A DNA stretch of 64,000 nt, from the NCBI GenBank assembly GCA_963402885.1, contig OY727095.1, positions 4,841,001 through 4,905,000 of the forward strand, read 5' to 3'. The notes below the pieces were generated by a model that ran no database searches, was not told where the DNA came from, and was given only the letters and a program-made list of their open reading frames with translations. This stretch comes from Antedon bifida (lineage: Eukaryota; Echinodermata; Crinoidea; Comatulida; Antedonidae). The translations under genes and the position numbers were made by a program. Shown here in pieces: positions 36,904 to 49,645 of the stretch (within the stretch, counting starts at the first letter, position 1; each line of letters starts with the position of its first letter).

Positions 36904-37840
36904 TATATAATGGATGGACTAGGGAGAAGATCATATAACCCGCACCAATAGATTACGAGGTTGACTTACTCTGTAGGCAACAAGGATTAATGTTAGAAGA
37001 TAGATAGATTAACAGATATAGAAAGATTAAGAGATGTAGAGATTAGAATGAATGAATAGCTTGATGAATAATGGATGGATGGATGGTTGACTTGAAGGAC
37101 AAATAGATTGATGGCTTAGTCAATGGACTGGAGGAAATTAACTCTGACATGCTTTTCTCACACTTGGTTGATTTTCTTTGGACAATTTGCATTGAAAAGA
37201 AAAAAGTTACTAACTCATGCCATTCTGCTAAATATAAATATACATTTTTGTGGCAGGTCTGAGCCACGGCCTTTCACAAAAAATATTTCTTGGGCAAATT
37301 TCATGTTTCTGTAACATCTTTTTTATAGCAGTAAATTAGTATAAATAGCTCTATTGAGTAATAAATGATAAATATATTCTGTTTTTACTCACTAGGACAC
37401 TATGGTTTTGGAATCTTAAGGATTCAGTTTTTAGATCATTTAATATGATTCCGTTTTTATTTCTTTTAACAAATATTTGTTTGTATTTCACTGTGGTATC
37501 GTACAAAAACAAGATCACAAATACAACATTAAAATGTACAATGTAATTATGATCTGAGAGAAGAAAAGAAAAAGATCATTTTTATCACATTAAGTTGTTG
37601 TCATGGTGATTATAGACTACTAAGAACTCAAAAAGAATTCAAAACACTCTTCATTTATAAATTTGAATTGTTATTATTTGTAAATTGTTTGTTTGGCTAC
37701 TTTTTATTTAGTATAGTTCAGAGAATAGAGTTCAAAGGTCAATGTTTCCGGTTTGATCAATGCATACATTCTAGGTAATTGAAAATAAGCCTACCTTAAC
37801 AGATTCCATGCCTCATTTCCATCCTAGGTATGTAGTCAAT
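36904..37840. other. Intergenic DNA
   Basis: ATGG-type simple repeat at 37050-37090. No gene recognised. Confidence 0.
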
Positions 37841-37841
37841 C

Positions 37842-38400
37842 TGTAGCACCCCTTAAAATCTAGGGTCCACCACTGACTGCACCAGTTGTCACTGTCAAAT
37901 CTGGGGTCCACTGCTGACCACACCAGTTGCTATTGTAAAATCTAGGGTCCACCGATGATGGTACCAGTTGTCACTGTAAAATCTGGGATCCACCGCTGAC
38001 TGCACCAGTTGTCACTGTAAAATCTGGGATCCACCAATGACACAGTTGTCACTGTAAAATCTAGGGTCCACCGCTGACCGCACCAGTTGTCACTGTAAAA
38101 TCTGGGGTCCACTGCTGACCACACCAGTTGCTATTGTAAAATCTGGGATCCACCGCTGACTGCACCAGTTGTCACTGTAAAATATGGGATCCACCAATGA
38201 CACAGTTGTCACTGTAAAATCTAGGGTCCACCGCTGACCGCACCAGTTGTCACTGTAAAATCTGGGGTCCACTGCTGACCACACCAGTTGCTATTGTAAA
38301 ATCTGGGATCCACCGCTGACTGCACCAGTTGTCACTGTAAAATATGGGATCCACCAATGACACAGTTGTCACTGTAAAATCTAGGGTTAAAAATTGACCA
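37842..38400. repeat. Minisatellite of ~54-bp units in 160-bp higher-order repeats
   Basis: The base unit is ccagttgtcactgtaaaatc then t(g/a)gggtccaccgctgac. A marker variant, caatgacacagttg, recurs near 38034, 38194 and 38354, defining a 160-bp trimer (54+54+52). Reading frames of 60-64 codons on the minus strand translate this repeat and are not genes. Confidence 0.
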
Positions 38401-40403
38401 CCAGTGAATGTTGTAAAATCTATAGTATCTTGTAAAAAAAGCAAAAACCTGATGTGATTTTTTACACTTTTTTGTTAAAGTGGGACACAACTACTTAAAT
38501 TTTAATAACATAAATCATATCATCATCAAATATGACAACATACATGATCTAGTATTATAAACTAAGTTCAAACTTATAGCAGGATGTGTTTTATTTGTCT
38601 TATTCATTAATTTATTTTACCTAAAATAACAAATTACTTTCGGTTAATTCTGTGTGGGGTTATGATATTTAAGGCTTCTGGAATTGTTAGCATTTAATGC
38701 ATTTAATTTTATTGTGTACAACAACAATTGGAAGAGTTTGATGTATTATAATGTGGTTGGTTGAACTCTTCGTTATTCTCCATCCAAGTGTGTACAGTAG
38801 ATGATGAAACGATCAGTTTGATATGACGAGAGTAAATAATATTGAATGTCAGGTAGCTAATTTGTACGATAACATTAAGACTGCAATGGACATTTATTTA
38901 TGATCAATGTTTTTTTTTTTTAAATTGTGCGTGTAATAGAAAAGGTTGGTACATTTAGACAACTTAGAGGTTTATTAAACTTGAACAATCTGGTACGAAC
39001 ATGAAACAAAACTATCACGATCAATAAACCAATTAAATAAATAAAACAATCAATAGAAGAGTAAGTAGGTTAATAACCCAGAAGACATTTGAAAGAAACC
39101 CTTCATTTGTAAATAAATGACATGACGCAAATACGTAAGCAAACTGCTATTCAATAACTCATTTAATATGTTCATAATTTTTGGTCACCGAATTTCAGCC
39201 AGTAAAGATTGAGGACGAAAATAAATACCTTTACCCTTTACCTAGTCTATACGATTCAAAAGTTGGTTTTAATATCAATTAGCTATTTTAACCAAGTAGT
39301 TATTTATCTTGTACTCCAAAAAAATGTTGATACGAAAGTCTGTCTCCAGTCAAAATATCTACTGAATTAATTACCATTTTTATCAAAATGTTGAAAATTA
39401 TACTTTACTTTAAAAATTATCTCAAAAAATTAATTTTTAAAGTTTAAAAAGTTTTCTTTTTGAAATCATAATAAATCAAAACATGTAAATATATTAACCT
39501 TTGTTAAATATTTCATATATTCTGTTGAAATGGCTTAGTGGTAATCGTTTATGTATTCAGAAGAGAATTTACAATAATCCTTAGTAGAAACATTAAAAAT
39601 AAATTGTTTGTAACCTTTTTTATTGATGGTGAACCAAAATTCTGACAACCAAAGAGTAAAAAACACAATATAAAACAACACAATAGCACCATAAAAATCA
39701 CAAAATAGAAAATCATCAAACAAAAAAAACAATTGTAAAAGCTCTTTGTAGGAGCTCAGATAAAAAAGTTATTGCACAGAAAAGATTGAACAAAATACAA
39801 AGTTAATAATAAAATAATTATTTTACAGGATTTAGTAGAAAAAAGTATTAATTATAAATTCTAACATAAAAATAAATGAGGAAAAAGGGGAAACTTATGC
39901 ACATTTATTTAGCTATATTTGTAGAAACGAAACATGGGTATTAAAGAATTTGATGACATATTATACTCAATGGTTTACACCAAGTAAAGTTAAACATTCT
40001 TTGATACCACATAGACCTGAACTATGTGGCCTATTTTGTAACTAAGGAATTAAGAATAATCACATTCAAAAACTTAAAACGTGACTTTTGAAACTTAAAC
40101 TTGGTGTACTCTTCCCTTGATGATATTATAATTGAATATGTCTATCCTAGAGTTACAGCATAGGGGGCGTAATTCTGTAAACTTTTAACATTGTGAACGT
40201 CATTTATTCATATCAATTGTTCAAATGACATCGGGTCGCTGATTGTATGTGAAAGTTTATCAGATGTTCAGGAGTTATGTTTTTCCCATTGGAGTAGATA
40301 CTTAACTTTAGGTTATGTTTGTTTATAGTATCTTTGCTATTCTGATGTACTCAAAAAGGAATATATTTTTGGCATCAAATCAACAAAACATGCGTGTGGA
40401 TTA
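38401..40403. other. Intergenic AT-rich DNA
   Basis: A 90-bp stretch at 40105-40195 recurs at 42045-42135 (see findings). No gene. Confidence 0.
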
Positions 40404-40404
40404 T

Positions 40405-40508
40405 TGTCGAGTAAGGACGCCTCGATTGGCATAATAATATTAATGTCGGGTAAGGACGCATCGACTGGCATAATAATACTAATGTCGGGTTAAGACCCAT
40501 CGATTGAC
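40405..40508. repeat. 39-bp tandem repeat, ~2.6 copies
   Basis: tgtcgagtaaggacgcctcg at 40405, tgtcgggtaaggacgcatcg at 40444, tgtcgggttaagacccatcg at 40483. Confidence 0.
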
Positions 40509-41034
40509 CTATGATCTGCATGTTTTCATGTTCACATCAGAATACAGCGATTATGATTGGTTTGTATGGTATCATACAATTAAATGGATACATTATTTAT
40601 TCTAGCATACTGATGCCAAATGTGGCTTGTATCATGACTTAATACCAGCGTTGTAACATTCATGGCCAATGAGTGCTCAGTTAGTTCAATACATATGACT
40701 ATTGTATGTTGACATTTATTACATGCGACTTATGTCAATGAACTTTGACAATATTTAGAAAAAGGTCAACATAATTGATAGGCCTATTATATTATTTTAC
40801 CTTTGAACATATGGTTATATTCTGAGGCTTGACTGATATCTAAAGTGATTCTACTTAAATTAAATGTTATCTTTATTCTGGTTATATATAGATATAATAA
40901 GACCAGCCCTGTCTGAGTATGTGGACAATAAACTTAAATAAACCGTTATTGGCAAATGTATATATTATATATAACTGTATATTGCATTTTGATTTAAAAA
41001 TAGAAAATAAGTTATAAATAAAAAGTTATTTTAA
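40509..41034. other. Intergenic DNA
   Basis: A LINE-tail-like gtggacaataaacttaaata lies at 40920-40940. No gene. Confidence 0.
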
Positions 41035-41341
41035 AGATGTATTGTGCCCAAAAAACATGAAAAATGAAGATTAATAAAATCAGACTTTGTAGTAGAAAAA
41101 AAACAGGAAAAAATAATGTTTTCACTTATAAAATGACAAAATAAATAGTTAAATTCAACCAAAAACCCATTGGCTGGCAGCCAATTTGACTATTTTTTGC
41201 TATAAATTACAGTTTTTACAGGTAAATACATTTTTTTCGATCTAATTTTTTGGTCATAGTGAATAACTATCATATGACATTAAAATGACATATTCAACAA
41301 AAAATGTTTTAAAATAATTTTTTTCAGGGGACAATACATCT
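41035..41341 (-). mobile_element. MITE, family 2, copy 2 (reversed, TTAA on both sides)
   Basis: Reverse-orientation copy of the element at 15827. Ends are agatgtattgtgccc and ggggacaatacatct, with TTAA at 41031-41034 and 41342-41345. It is the copy with the cleanest candidate target duplication. Confidence 0.
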
Positions 41342-41345
41342 TTAA

Positions 41346-42743
41346 TATGCAAAGGTGCACATTACTGGTTGGTCAAATATTATCCTATCTATAAACAATG
41401 CTATCCAATTGAATTTAAATATACCATTATTAACAACAACTGGTAGGGCCAGCTAAGCAATTTTCTCATCTTTACTATTACTATTTTCTAAAAAAAAAGA
41501 TTAAAATAGTGATGTTATATTGACGAATAATAATAATACAATTTTTATTTTTGCAACGGAAAAAACTTGTTCACCAGAAAGGTGTTCCTTTATGAGGCTG
41601 TATAATATTGTAACTCAAAGTATTGAAATAAACATTAAATTAAGGTTAAAATTTTTTTTAAATCCAAAATATAAAGTTAGTAAACAAAACAACAACACAC
41701 ATTTTTGTTAGAACATTACATGTAAATATTTTAAGAGTATTTGAATTTTTCAAATCATTGTTTAAGTTAGTCCACAGATGTAAGATTGAGACATTCTAGT
41801 AAAACATTGTTGTGAAAATAAACTATTTATTGGTTTATTATTATTATTTATAGGATTGATTTGAATTTATTGATTACGTAAAGAATGCACAAAAAAGGGA
41901 AATAACCATAAACATTTACGAGCTAAATAAGAATAAGTCAGTGACTGTGCATATTTATTCATATTAAATCTTGATATTTACGACCAATGGCTACATTGAG
42001 GAACATTAATGACTTTACTCAACTTTAGGCAAAGCCCTAACACTCTTTGATCTTCCCATGACGATATTGTAATTGACTATCCATACAAGTTGCAGTATGG
42101 GGGCGCGATGCTGTAAACTTTGAACATTCTGATTACAGAAGAAGAAGAAACCGTGATTTGCTATTGTTAGTACTGTACATTGTTTAAAGCAGGTCACTGA
42201 ATAGGGTCAAATGGTACAGGAAGTATTTTTAGTCACGTAAAACATAATGTACAAAACATGGTAGAGTTCATTTTTTTAAATTAATCAAATAATGTTAAGG
42301 AATGTGAAATAAATCATTGCTACATTGCTATGATTTGAATGATTAATGTCTTACCCTAAGAGGACAACTTCCTATAAAAAGTTCCTTAATGTTAAAAATC
42401 ATGTTAAGGTCATGTCAATGTAAATCATGTCCTATTTCTAACACATTTAAAAAATAACAATGTAACCAATGTGCCTTCCAGGGCAGTCGTTAAAAAGATT
42501 CCGCATAATATATGAAGAGGGCGCTCATGTGAAATGTTATGCCCCGAGCATAACCTATTTGTTTTACGTTTAGTATATTTTTGTGGATATAAAAACATTC
42601 AAGGATTAACATTTAAAAAATGTTTATTTATCAAGCAAAAAAAAAACCAAACATTTGTATGAAATTATTCTTAAATGTCACTTGTTTCATCAATAACAGC
42701 CAAAAGTGCTGTGATTCAAAAACAGTACTTTTAAATTGCTTAA
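41346..42743. other. Intergenic AT-rich DNA
   Basis: Contains the second copy (42045-42135) of the 90-bp dispersed stretch. No gene recognised. Confidence 0.
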
Positions 42744-43081
42744 AGATGTATTGTCCCCCTGAAAAAATAATTCTTAAAAAAATTTTTGTTGAATATTCCA
42801 TTTTAATGTAACATAATAGTTATCCACTTTGATCAAAAATTGGATCGGAAAAAAAATGTATTTACCTGAAAAAAATGTAATTTAAAGCAAAAAATGGTCA
42901 AATTGGCTGCCAGCCAATGGATTTTCGGTTGAATTTAACCATTTATTTTGTCATTTTATAAGTGAAAACATTTTTTTTTTCGTTTTTTTTTCTATGGAAC
43001 TTTATTAAAACTACAAAATAACATATTCAAAGTCTGATTTAATTAATCTTCATTTTTCATGTTTTTGGGGGACAATACATT
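42744..43081 (+). mobile_element. MITE, family 2, copy 3
   Basis: Same orientation as the 15827 copy, with agatgtattgtccccct at the left after TTAA and gggggacaatacat at the right. It lies 1.4 kb from the reversed copy 2, so the two could pair in a single strand. Confidence 0.
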
Positions 43082-46000
43082 ATAAGTCAAATGCTAAAGT
43101 GCTGTTTTCAAACGAGAGATTAGCTGTGGAATTGATGGTAGACTTTATTTCAATTTTTTCATTTATTTATTCGACACAATCGGTCAAGGGATTGCGACAG
43201 CAACAATGCGCCATAACACGAGAGTGTCCGCAACTTAACTAACTTAGCTCATGACATTTTTTGTTTAAAACAAACCCATGTAGAAAGTTTCAAACTTAAT
43301 TTATATCATACTTTATTTAATGTTATTCCAGTACAGAGTATTAGTTTTCCATAAAATACCGAACAGTCATTAAAATCGCAGATTTGACCATTTGACTATA
43401 AAATGCCTTACCACTATAGTACGGTTACCGCTGTTCATATATTTTTCGTCATGCAGTGCCCAGCGAATGGTAATGTTATTATTTTGTGAGGAACTTAACA
43501 TAAGTGATGTATTTTACTTGTAATCTCAGCATGAAGCATATTTCAGTTGTATTCAGACCACAGTACATAACCCAACACCTAATTCCTGCCGTGTTTCTAT
43601 CCATTGCAATTAATGCTCAACATAGGCCAATCATGTCACAAATAAGTTCAAAGTTCATTATACATTTTAAAAACCCATATTTGTTCCTTAGCAGGTTTTC
43701 AATAACAAACTTCTTTCAAATATTAACTGAGAAATTGTTCATTATCAACACTTTTTATGAATGTTTATTCTTCAACAAGACTGCTATTTTTTCATTTTCA
43801 TGTATTTATACTATAATGTAATGTTAGCAAAACTTTGTGCCCAAATGGACATAATGGACTTAATGTTGTTTGCGTTGTGTGTTCTAAATTTGATGTTAAT
43901 GTGTGTACTCCATCATTCATAGTATGCAAAAAGATTTTTGATGTGAACCAGCTCTTTTTTATGTTTTACATCATTTGATTTCATTTGCTTCACATACTTT
44001 TTACAACTTTTAACACCCACATAGACAGTAATATAGAACAAGTATCTGATAAACGTTCTGTTACATACAAGGACTGCCTGATAAACTTTTTAGGTACGCA
44101 TACATAATTATAGATAACCAAACATTAAACTTTTTAGGTACACAACATATAATACAAGATAACCCAATATTAAACTTTTTAGGTACACAACACATCATAC
44201 ATAGATAACAAACATAAACATTTAGGTGTGTTCAAGCAATCTGTTTTTTTAGGTTTTTGTGCTCTATGTTGAAACAAATGTATATAATAATACCAACAGG
44301 TGCATCGATCAATTTTACTAAAAAAGCAATTAACCAACTCAATTTTGTTATACTTTAAATACTAGATAATGTACCAAAAATTCTATATTTATAACCGTAT
44401 CTTAGCTCAAAGTTTGATTAGGAATTCCTGAGCAATAAATATCACTAAACAAAATATCCAGGGGTGACTTAATTGTATATGCCCAGTAGCTAAGTACATA
44501 GGTGAGTGAACATTGTTGCGTGTAAATCAGGTAGCATCTATTTTGGCTACACGGTAGCTTGTAAATAGTAGGACCCTGAGTTCTATTCTGGCTCTAATTC
44601 TTTTGGACAAAAAATAGTAATTAGAAATCCATATGAATACAACATTTAAATCCCATATAGTTCGCTCTTTCCAATGATAGAGTTCATAGTCATCATTGTT
44701 TGGACCTGTGCCAAATAACAAAAGCATAACAAATTCTGAGTTACAAATATTAAGAAGAATATCTGCAGGCAATGTTGGACGTGTATACAGTATAATAATG
44801 CTTTATCCACTCATTCATGTAATATAAATACAAGGTACAAAAACCAAGAAAGAAAGCTTGTGTATAGGACCGGTTATGTTATATTATGTTATATAAACTA
44901 AGTCGCATTTTAGGCTTAGGGTGTGCAGTAGAAGAGTCATGAGTTACAACCTAGTAATAGTTCATGGATTGAACCCCGAACCTTGGGATTGGAAGGAATT
45001 AACCACCAAGCTACTGTTCCTTTCTAAGTTACTGCTTTTTAAGATGGAAGGGGGTTAAGGAATGTCAAAGATATGACTTCAAATGACCCAGCAATCAGGA
45101 TAAAACTGTATTTTTAATAAGAATAAGCCAAATTAATGAATAGTAGTGCTGGTTGATGGTTTGAAGGAAAATTTATGACAGGGCGGAGGGGAAAAAAGAA
45201 ATCATAATAATCTTGAAAATAAAATAACAATCAATTAAACAATTTCAAATCATTCATCACAAATGATATCAATATTGTGCAATAATAATTAATAATTGGA
45301 ATAACTATTTACAAATTTGAGGTCAGCTTACTTAAATGATTCATCCTTGTGGTGCTATGTTAAACTGTTCGTGAACTCTCACCATTCATGTAGTAACCCT
45401 GGGAACGAACGAACGTCGGTTCACATGTGCGTTCCGACATCACTGATCTACAAATGTACGCCCTCTAACGGCGAATTTATAAAGAAACACTAACTATTTC
45501 CATCAACCTGTTGAAATAATATAAATATATAATATTTATCTTCTATATAGATCATATTTTTAATTTTATAAATAACTTTTTAAAAATAACTTACTGAATA
45601 AAAAAAAATTACCAATAAAAACTATAAACAAATTGTAAGTGGAAGTAAAAAATTAATTTTGTTTAATGTTGCCAAATTATTAATATTGCATGTAGCCCAG
45701 CAACTAATAAGCATCATCAGGTCAAGAGGTTTAAGTTTAAATACATTCTATTGACTTAGTAATGTCGTTAAGTTCAACGTTCTTGTGACCCCTTATACTC
45801 AAGGTCACCAGCTCAATACAAATGAAAACATCTCAATTTAACTTATGGTAATTTTATTGTAAATGTAATAATCGTGTACTCTGTTTAAATCTTTTTAAAA
45901 CAGCGGGGGTAGTGAAACAGCAAATGGCCTACGCTTACTGTATTGTGACAAGAATTCTGTACTTTTTGTGAACTCAAACTCAAACGCAATTATATCATGT

Positions 46001-46680
46001 TTGTTGGCATTAACCTCCAAGTCCAAAGAGCAATGTTTACTCTACTTTTTAATGTTAATATTTGCTGGTCAAACTACTTTTCCAAAACACATAAATATTG
46101 TTTGACTTGAAAATGTCTAATTCAACAAAAATACCATATCATAGCTACTTTGCTATATAGTTATTGCATTAGCTAAAAAATCCAACTAATTTGTATAAAT
46201 GGGCCCCAAGGCAAAAATCCATAAATGTTCCTACCGTTCAACGTCATCACGATTATGTTTTAACGGATAACACTAATGAAGTTGTACAGGACAATCGTAT
46301 ATCAAACTCTTTAATAAGTCGCATAAAAATATTATAATGTAGAACATTCAAATGCGCATAAAATTTTACCTTGAATTAGGATGAACATATAAAGTTGGGT
46401 TGATCGCTGTCAAAGTAGTGATAATTCGCCTCTTTATTAATAACCGCATGTTTTAGTTTTCCACAACATAATTTTGGATAATAATTCATTCTTCCTAACT
46501 ATAATGCGAAACAAATCAATAAAAAAATTTTTTTGTATATTGATTAAAATGTATGAAACATAAATTATCATAAAATGTGTATTATATGGTAGTAAGCGTC
46601 TTTTATGTAAAGTTTTTTACAGATATATGAATTGTTACAAATTAGTCCTTAATTGAGTAATATGCTACTGTCCAGTGTTT
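43082..46680. other. Intergenic AT-rich DNA with one short tandem repeat
   Basis: aaactttttaggtac recurs at 44083, 44127 and 44172 (44-45-bp unit). The open frame of 105 codons at 43504 has no recognisable features. No gene is supported. Confidence 0.
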
Positions 46681-46683
46681 GTC

Positions 46684-46722
46684 AGTACCCACTTATACAC
46701 CTGGGTGAATCGTCTGTAGAAC
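46684..46722 (-). mobile_element. SINE fragment
   Basis: gtacccacttatacacctgg matches the central part of the SINEs at 49371 and 53909 (gtacccatttgtacacctgg). Confidence 0.
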
Positions 46723-48157
46723 GCAACTACCCACCGAAGGTCAAATGACAGAAAACCGCCTTTTTGAACCGCAAATTAAATATGGTGGACATGAGTTTGA
46801 TTGGTGACGAATTGTTGGCGCCCTCACTTCACTTTATTTTTATTAATATACTCCAATCGATAGAATAATCTGGGTGTTTAATGTAATTACCATTAATAAA
46901 TTTAAATGGTAGAATATAATATCTTTTAATATTTTTTCATTTTTTGAAAATACATGTTTTTGTGACGAGAGGCTTTAAACGTGCGAGTGGGTATGCTAGA
47001 ATGTTACAAATGTATACAATGTAATCAAATTCACATGGCTTCAAAATAATGTAATAAAATCATAAAATCTAAAACATATGAATGAGTGAGGCAGGTTAGA
47101 GATTCTAGGTCACGGCCAAAAAACTCCCCATGAACGAATTCCTCCAAATATGGGCATATGAACAAAAATTCATTATGAATACACAAATGATGATGAATAT
47201 ACAAATGAAGTACTAACCAATTAAGAACATACTTAAATGAATAACATATGACTGATGAAAATAGAATCCATTTTCATGATTGTTACTCTCTGCTCATTTT
47301 CATTAATGAGTTTGAGAACAATACTTAACACGACTATGGCGACACACCGAAATACCGTACTTAAGCGTTGCAAGGTTCTCTCATTGACCTCATTTTAAGC
47401 ATAGTTCATTTCCATGTCAAGATCCTTACATACTTAAACGTAAAGCACGCGCGGATTGACGTAAAATAACATTCCTGAATTACATTAAAACTAACATTAT
47501 CGTTTAAATGTAATTGGTGGATGTATTACATTACATGAAAGCGTGTTATGCAACAAAGGTGAACATACGGATAATGGATCATGTGACCACATTTTAACAA
47601 TACTATTAACCTTGGATTGTGGATAATATTCTTTCGGTGTCGATCACCTTTACATAGAGTAAAGTACAAAACGTTTGCAACATTTAGGTAACAGAACACA
47701 AAAAATAAACACTTGCTTAAATGACTCAGAATCGTTGCCATAATGATAAATATACATAATATCATACAGTCACAGGAAAAGGCTAGGAAGTCACAAACAG
47801 CTGGAGAATGTAAGAAGCATGGCATTAAAAAAACCACAAATTAATGAAATTATGAATAATTCAAAATGAAAATAACATACATTTGTATTTATTTAATCAA
47901 TATAATGTTTAAAGTATAATGTTCTCCTTAATAAGAGCCTCCATCAAATCTAACCATCTGCGAGTGTACTCATACATGGGGGCATTCAGATTAATCAAGT
48001 TGGCTTCATATCGCCAGCTTAAATATCTAAGTGTGAATGGGCCCTATGAAAGCTTGTGAGCTTAGTGGAAAAGCTCCAAGTTTCATTCACATTGTAATAA
48101 AAAATATGGCAAATAAAATTTAAAATGTAAATAGTGCTGGTATTCTCAACCAAAGTG
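46723..48157. other. Intergenic DNA
   Basis: No gene is supported. The 103-codon minus frame at 47526 has no known domain. Confidence 0.
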
Positions 48158-48159
48158 GT

Positions 48160-48222
48160 ACTCATGGCAACGTGGAAAAATATTGGAGCGTACTCATGGC
48201 AACGTGGAAAAATATTGGAGCA
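48160..48222. repeat. ~32-bp tandem duplication
   Basis: tactcatggcaacgtggaaa then aatattggagc occurs twice in a row. Confidence 0.
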
Positions 48223-48288
48223 TACGATGATAAGATGTCTCATAAATATTGTTTGAAGGTTTGCATGGCGAAATCAAATGTTGATCTA

Positions 48289-48395
48289 AAGTTTGCGGTA
48301 CACCACGTATATATAGTTCTGAAAAGAACTGTTGAGCATATTGATCGAAACGTTGAGAAACTCAACAGTTCTTTTCAGATATGTACCGCAAACTT
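48289..48395. repeat. Imperfect hairpin, arms of 33 paired bases
   Basis: AAGTTTGCGGTACA (48289-48302) pairs with 48382-48395, and CTGAAAAGAACTGTTGAG (48319-48336) pairs perfectly with 48361-48378. The left arm carries 16 unpaired bases and the right arm three; the loop is 24. No precursor-RNA claim is made. Confidence 0.
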
Positions 48396-49370
48396 CAATA
48401 TGTCTCACAAACTAGCAGATAACATAAAATGCTTTTTAACTCCATTATTAATATTCAAATTCAATTATTCCATTGTTATTACTACCAGATAGCAACAATA
48501 ATTGTTTGTTTGAAACCATATTGTATTCATTTTTATCGTGTTTGTGATTTGCTATTAAAAATGATTTATTTACTGAATAAAATTGACGAAAAAACATTGT
48601 TATCGTTGCCCGAAACAAATGTAAATTCATTAATTCAAAATATAGTTGGTTTTTACTTGAATGAAGAGGCTAATGATATCACTAGTAAAAGTGCGTTCAA
48701 TTACCTAGTCAACCGTAAATAAATTGGTTCAATTAAAGTACACCAATGATAAATGGAACAGTGTTGAGGGCGCTAATATTTGTTCTATTTAACGCTACCT
48801 GTAAAATCAAAACTGTCGTTTTAATATAAGAATTTGTTACATCCGGTCGGTTACGTACAGTAGCATTTTAATTGCAAGAATAAACACCTATAAAATATCA
48901 AGGTGATACGGCCAAAGACGTAGTCTGCGAATTAAAACTTTTTCGGTATAGCTTAGAGTTCGAGGTCCTAAGTTGTTGAATCATGAATGCACTTTTTAGT
49001 TTGTTTTTAATAATGGTATAAGGAAACTGGCTATGTACAATATGCTATATAATTTATGCTCAAGGACAAAAATCATTTAATTTTCATAATTTTTGTAGAC
49101 TCTGTCCTTAGCATCTCTGCCCTATCCATATTCTAGGTTTACTGAGGTTAAACTCATAATAAGCTATAAAACCATTTTTAGGGCAACATGTGGTTTTTAA
49201 TGTTTAATAAATTAATAGTATATAAATCTTAGCATACCATATTGTTAAAATCATTTTTAACCTTATTGACAAAATATAAAAACGTGTATAAATGAGTCTG
49301 CTTTAAATGTTTTAATAATTATTGTGAAAACTGTTTCGACATACTTTTGGAATGATCTAACTATTCATAT
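48396..49370. other. Intergenic AT-rich DNA
   Basis: No gene recognised; the frame of 97 codons at 48429 is not supported by any motif. Confidence 0.
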
Positions 49371-49645
49371 AATAATAATATGTGATCTTATATAGCGCTT
49401 AATGTACAAAGCCTCTGAGCGCTTCACATTATTACCTCTGTTTTTTTGGATCGTCTTGAAACATACTCCTACAATGTTGCAGCCAGTGATCAACGCAGTT
49501 GTGTTTTGACCTTACCAGGTACCCATTTGTACACCTGGGTGGAGAGAGGCAAACATAAGTGTCCAAGGATTGATACAAGAATGGACAATGGATTCGAACT
49601 AACAATCTCTCAATCTGTAGTCCAACGTCCAACGCCACAACCCCA
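49371..49645 (-). mobile_element. tRNA-derived SINE, family with tatatagcgct tail
   Basis: On the minus strand the head has an A-box-like tggcgttggacgttgga (49637-49621) and a B-box agttcgaatcc (49600-49590). The body has the ccaggtgtacaaatgggtac block. The 3' end is agcgctatataagatcac then (ATT)n. The same architecture is seen at 53909. Confidence 0.

Noticed and set aside
37942..38444. Repeating minus-strand frames with tryptophan-rich units
   Set aside because: Translation of the 54/160-bp minisatellite; frame breaks occur between units.
43504..43821. 105-codon plus-strand frame
   Set aside because: Length is within chance for a 64-kb window and there is no domain, repeat or splice context.
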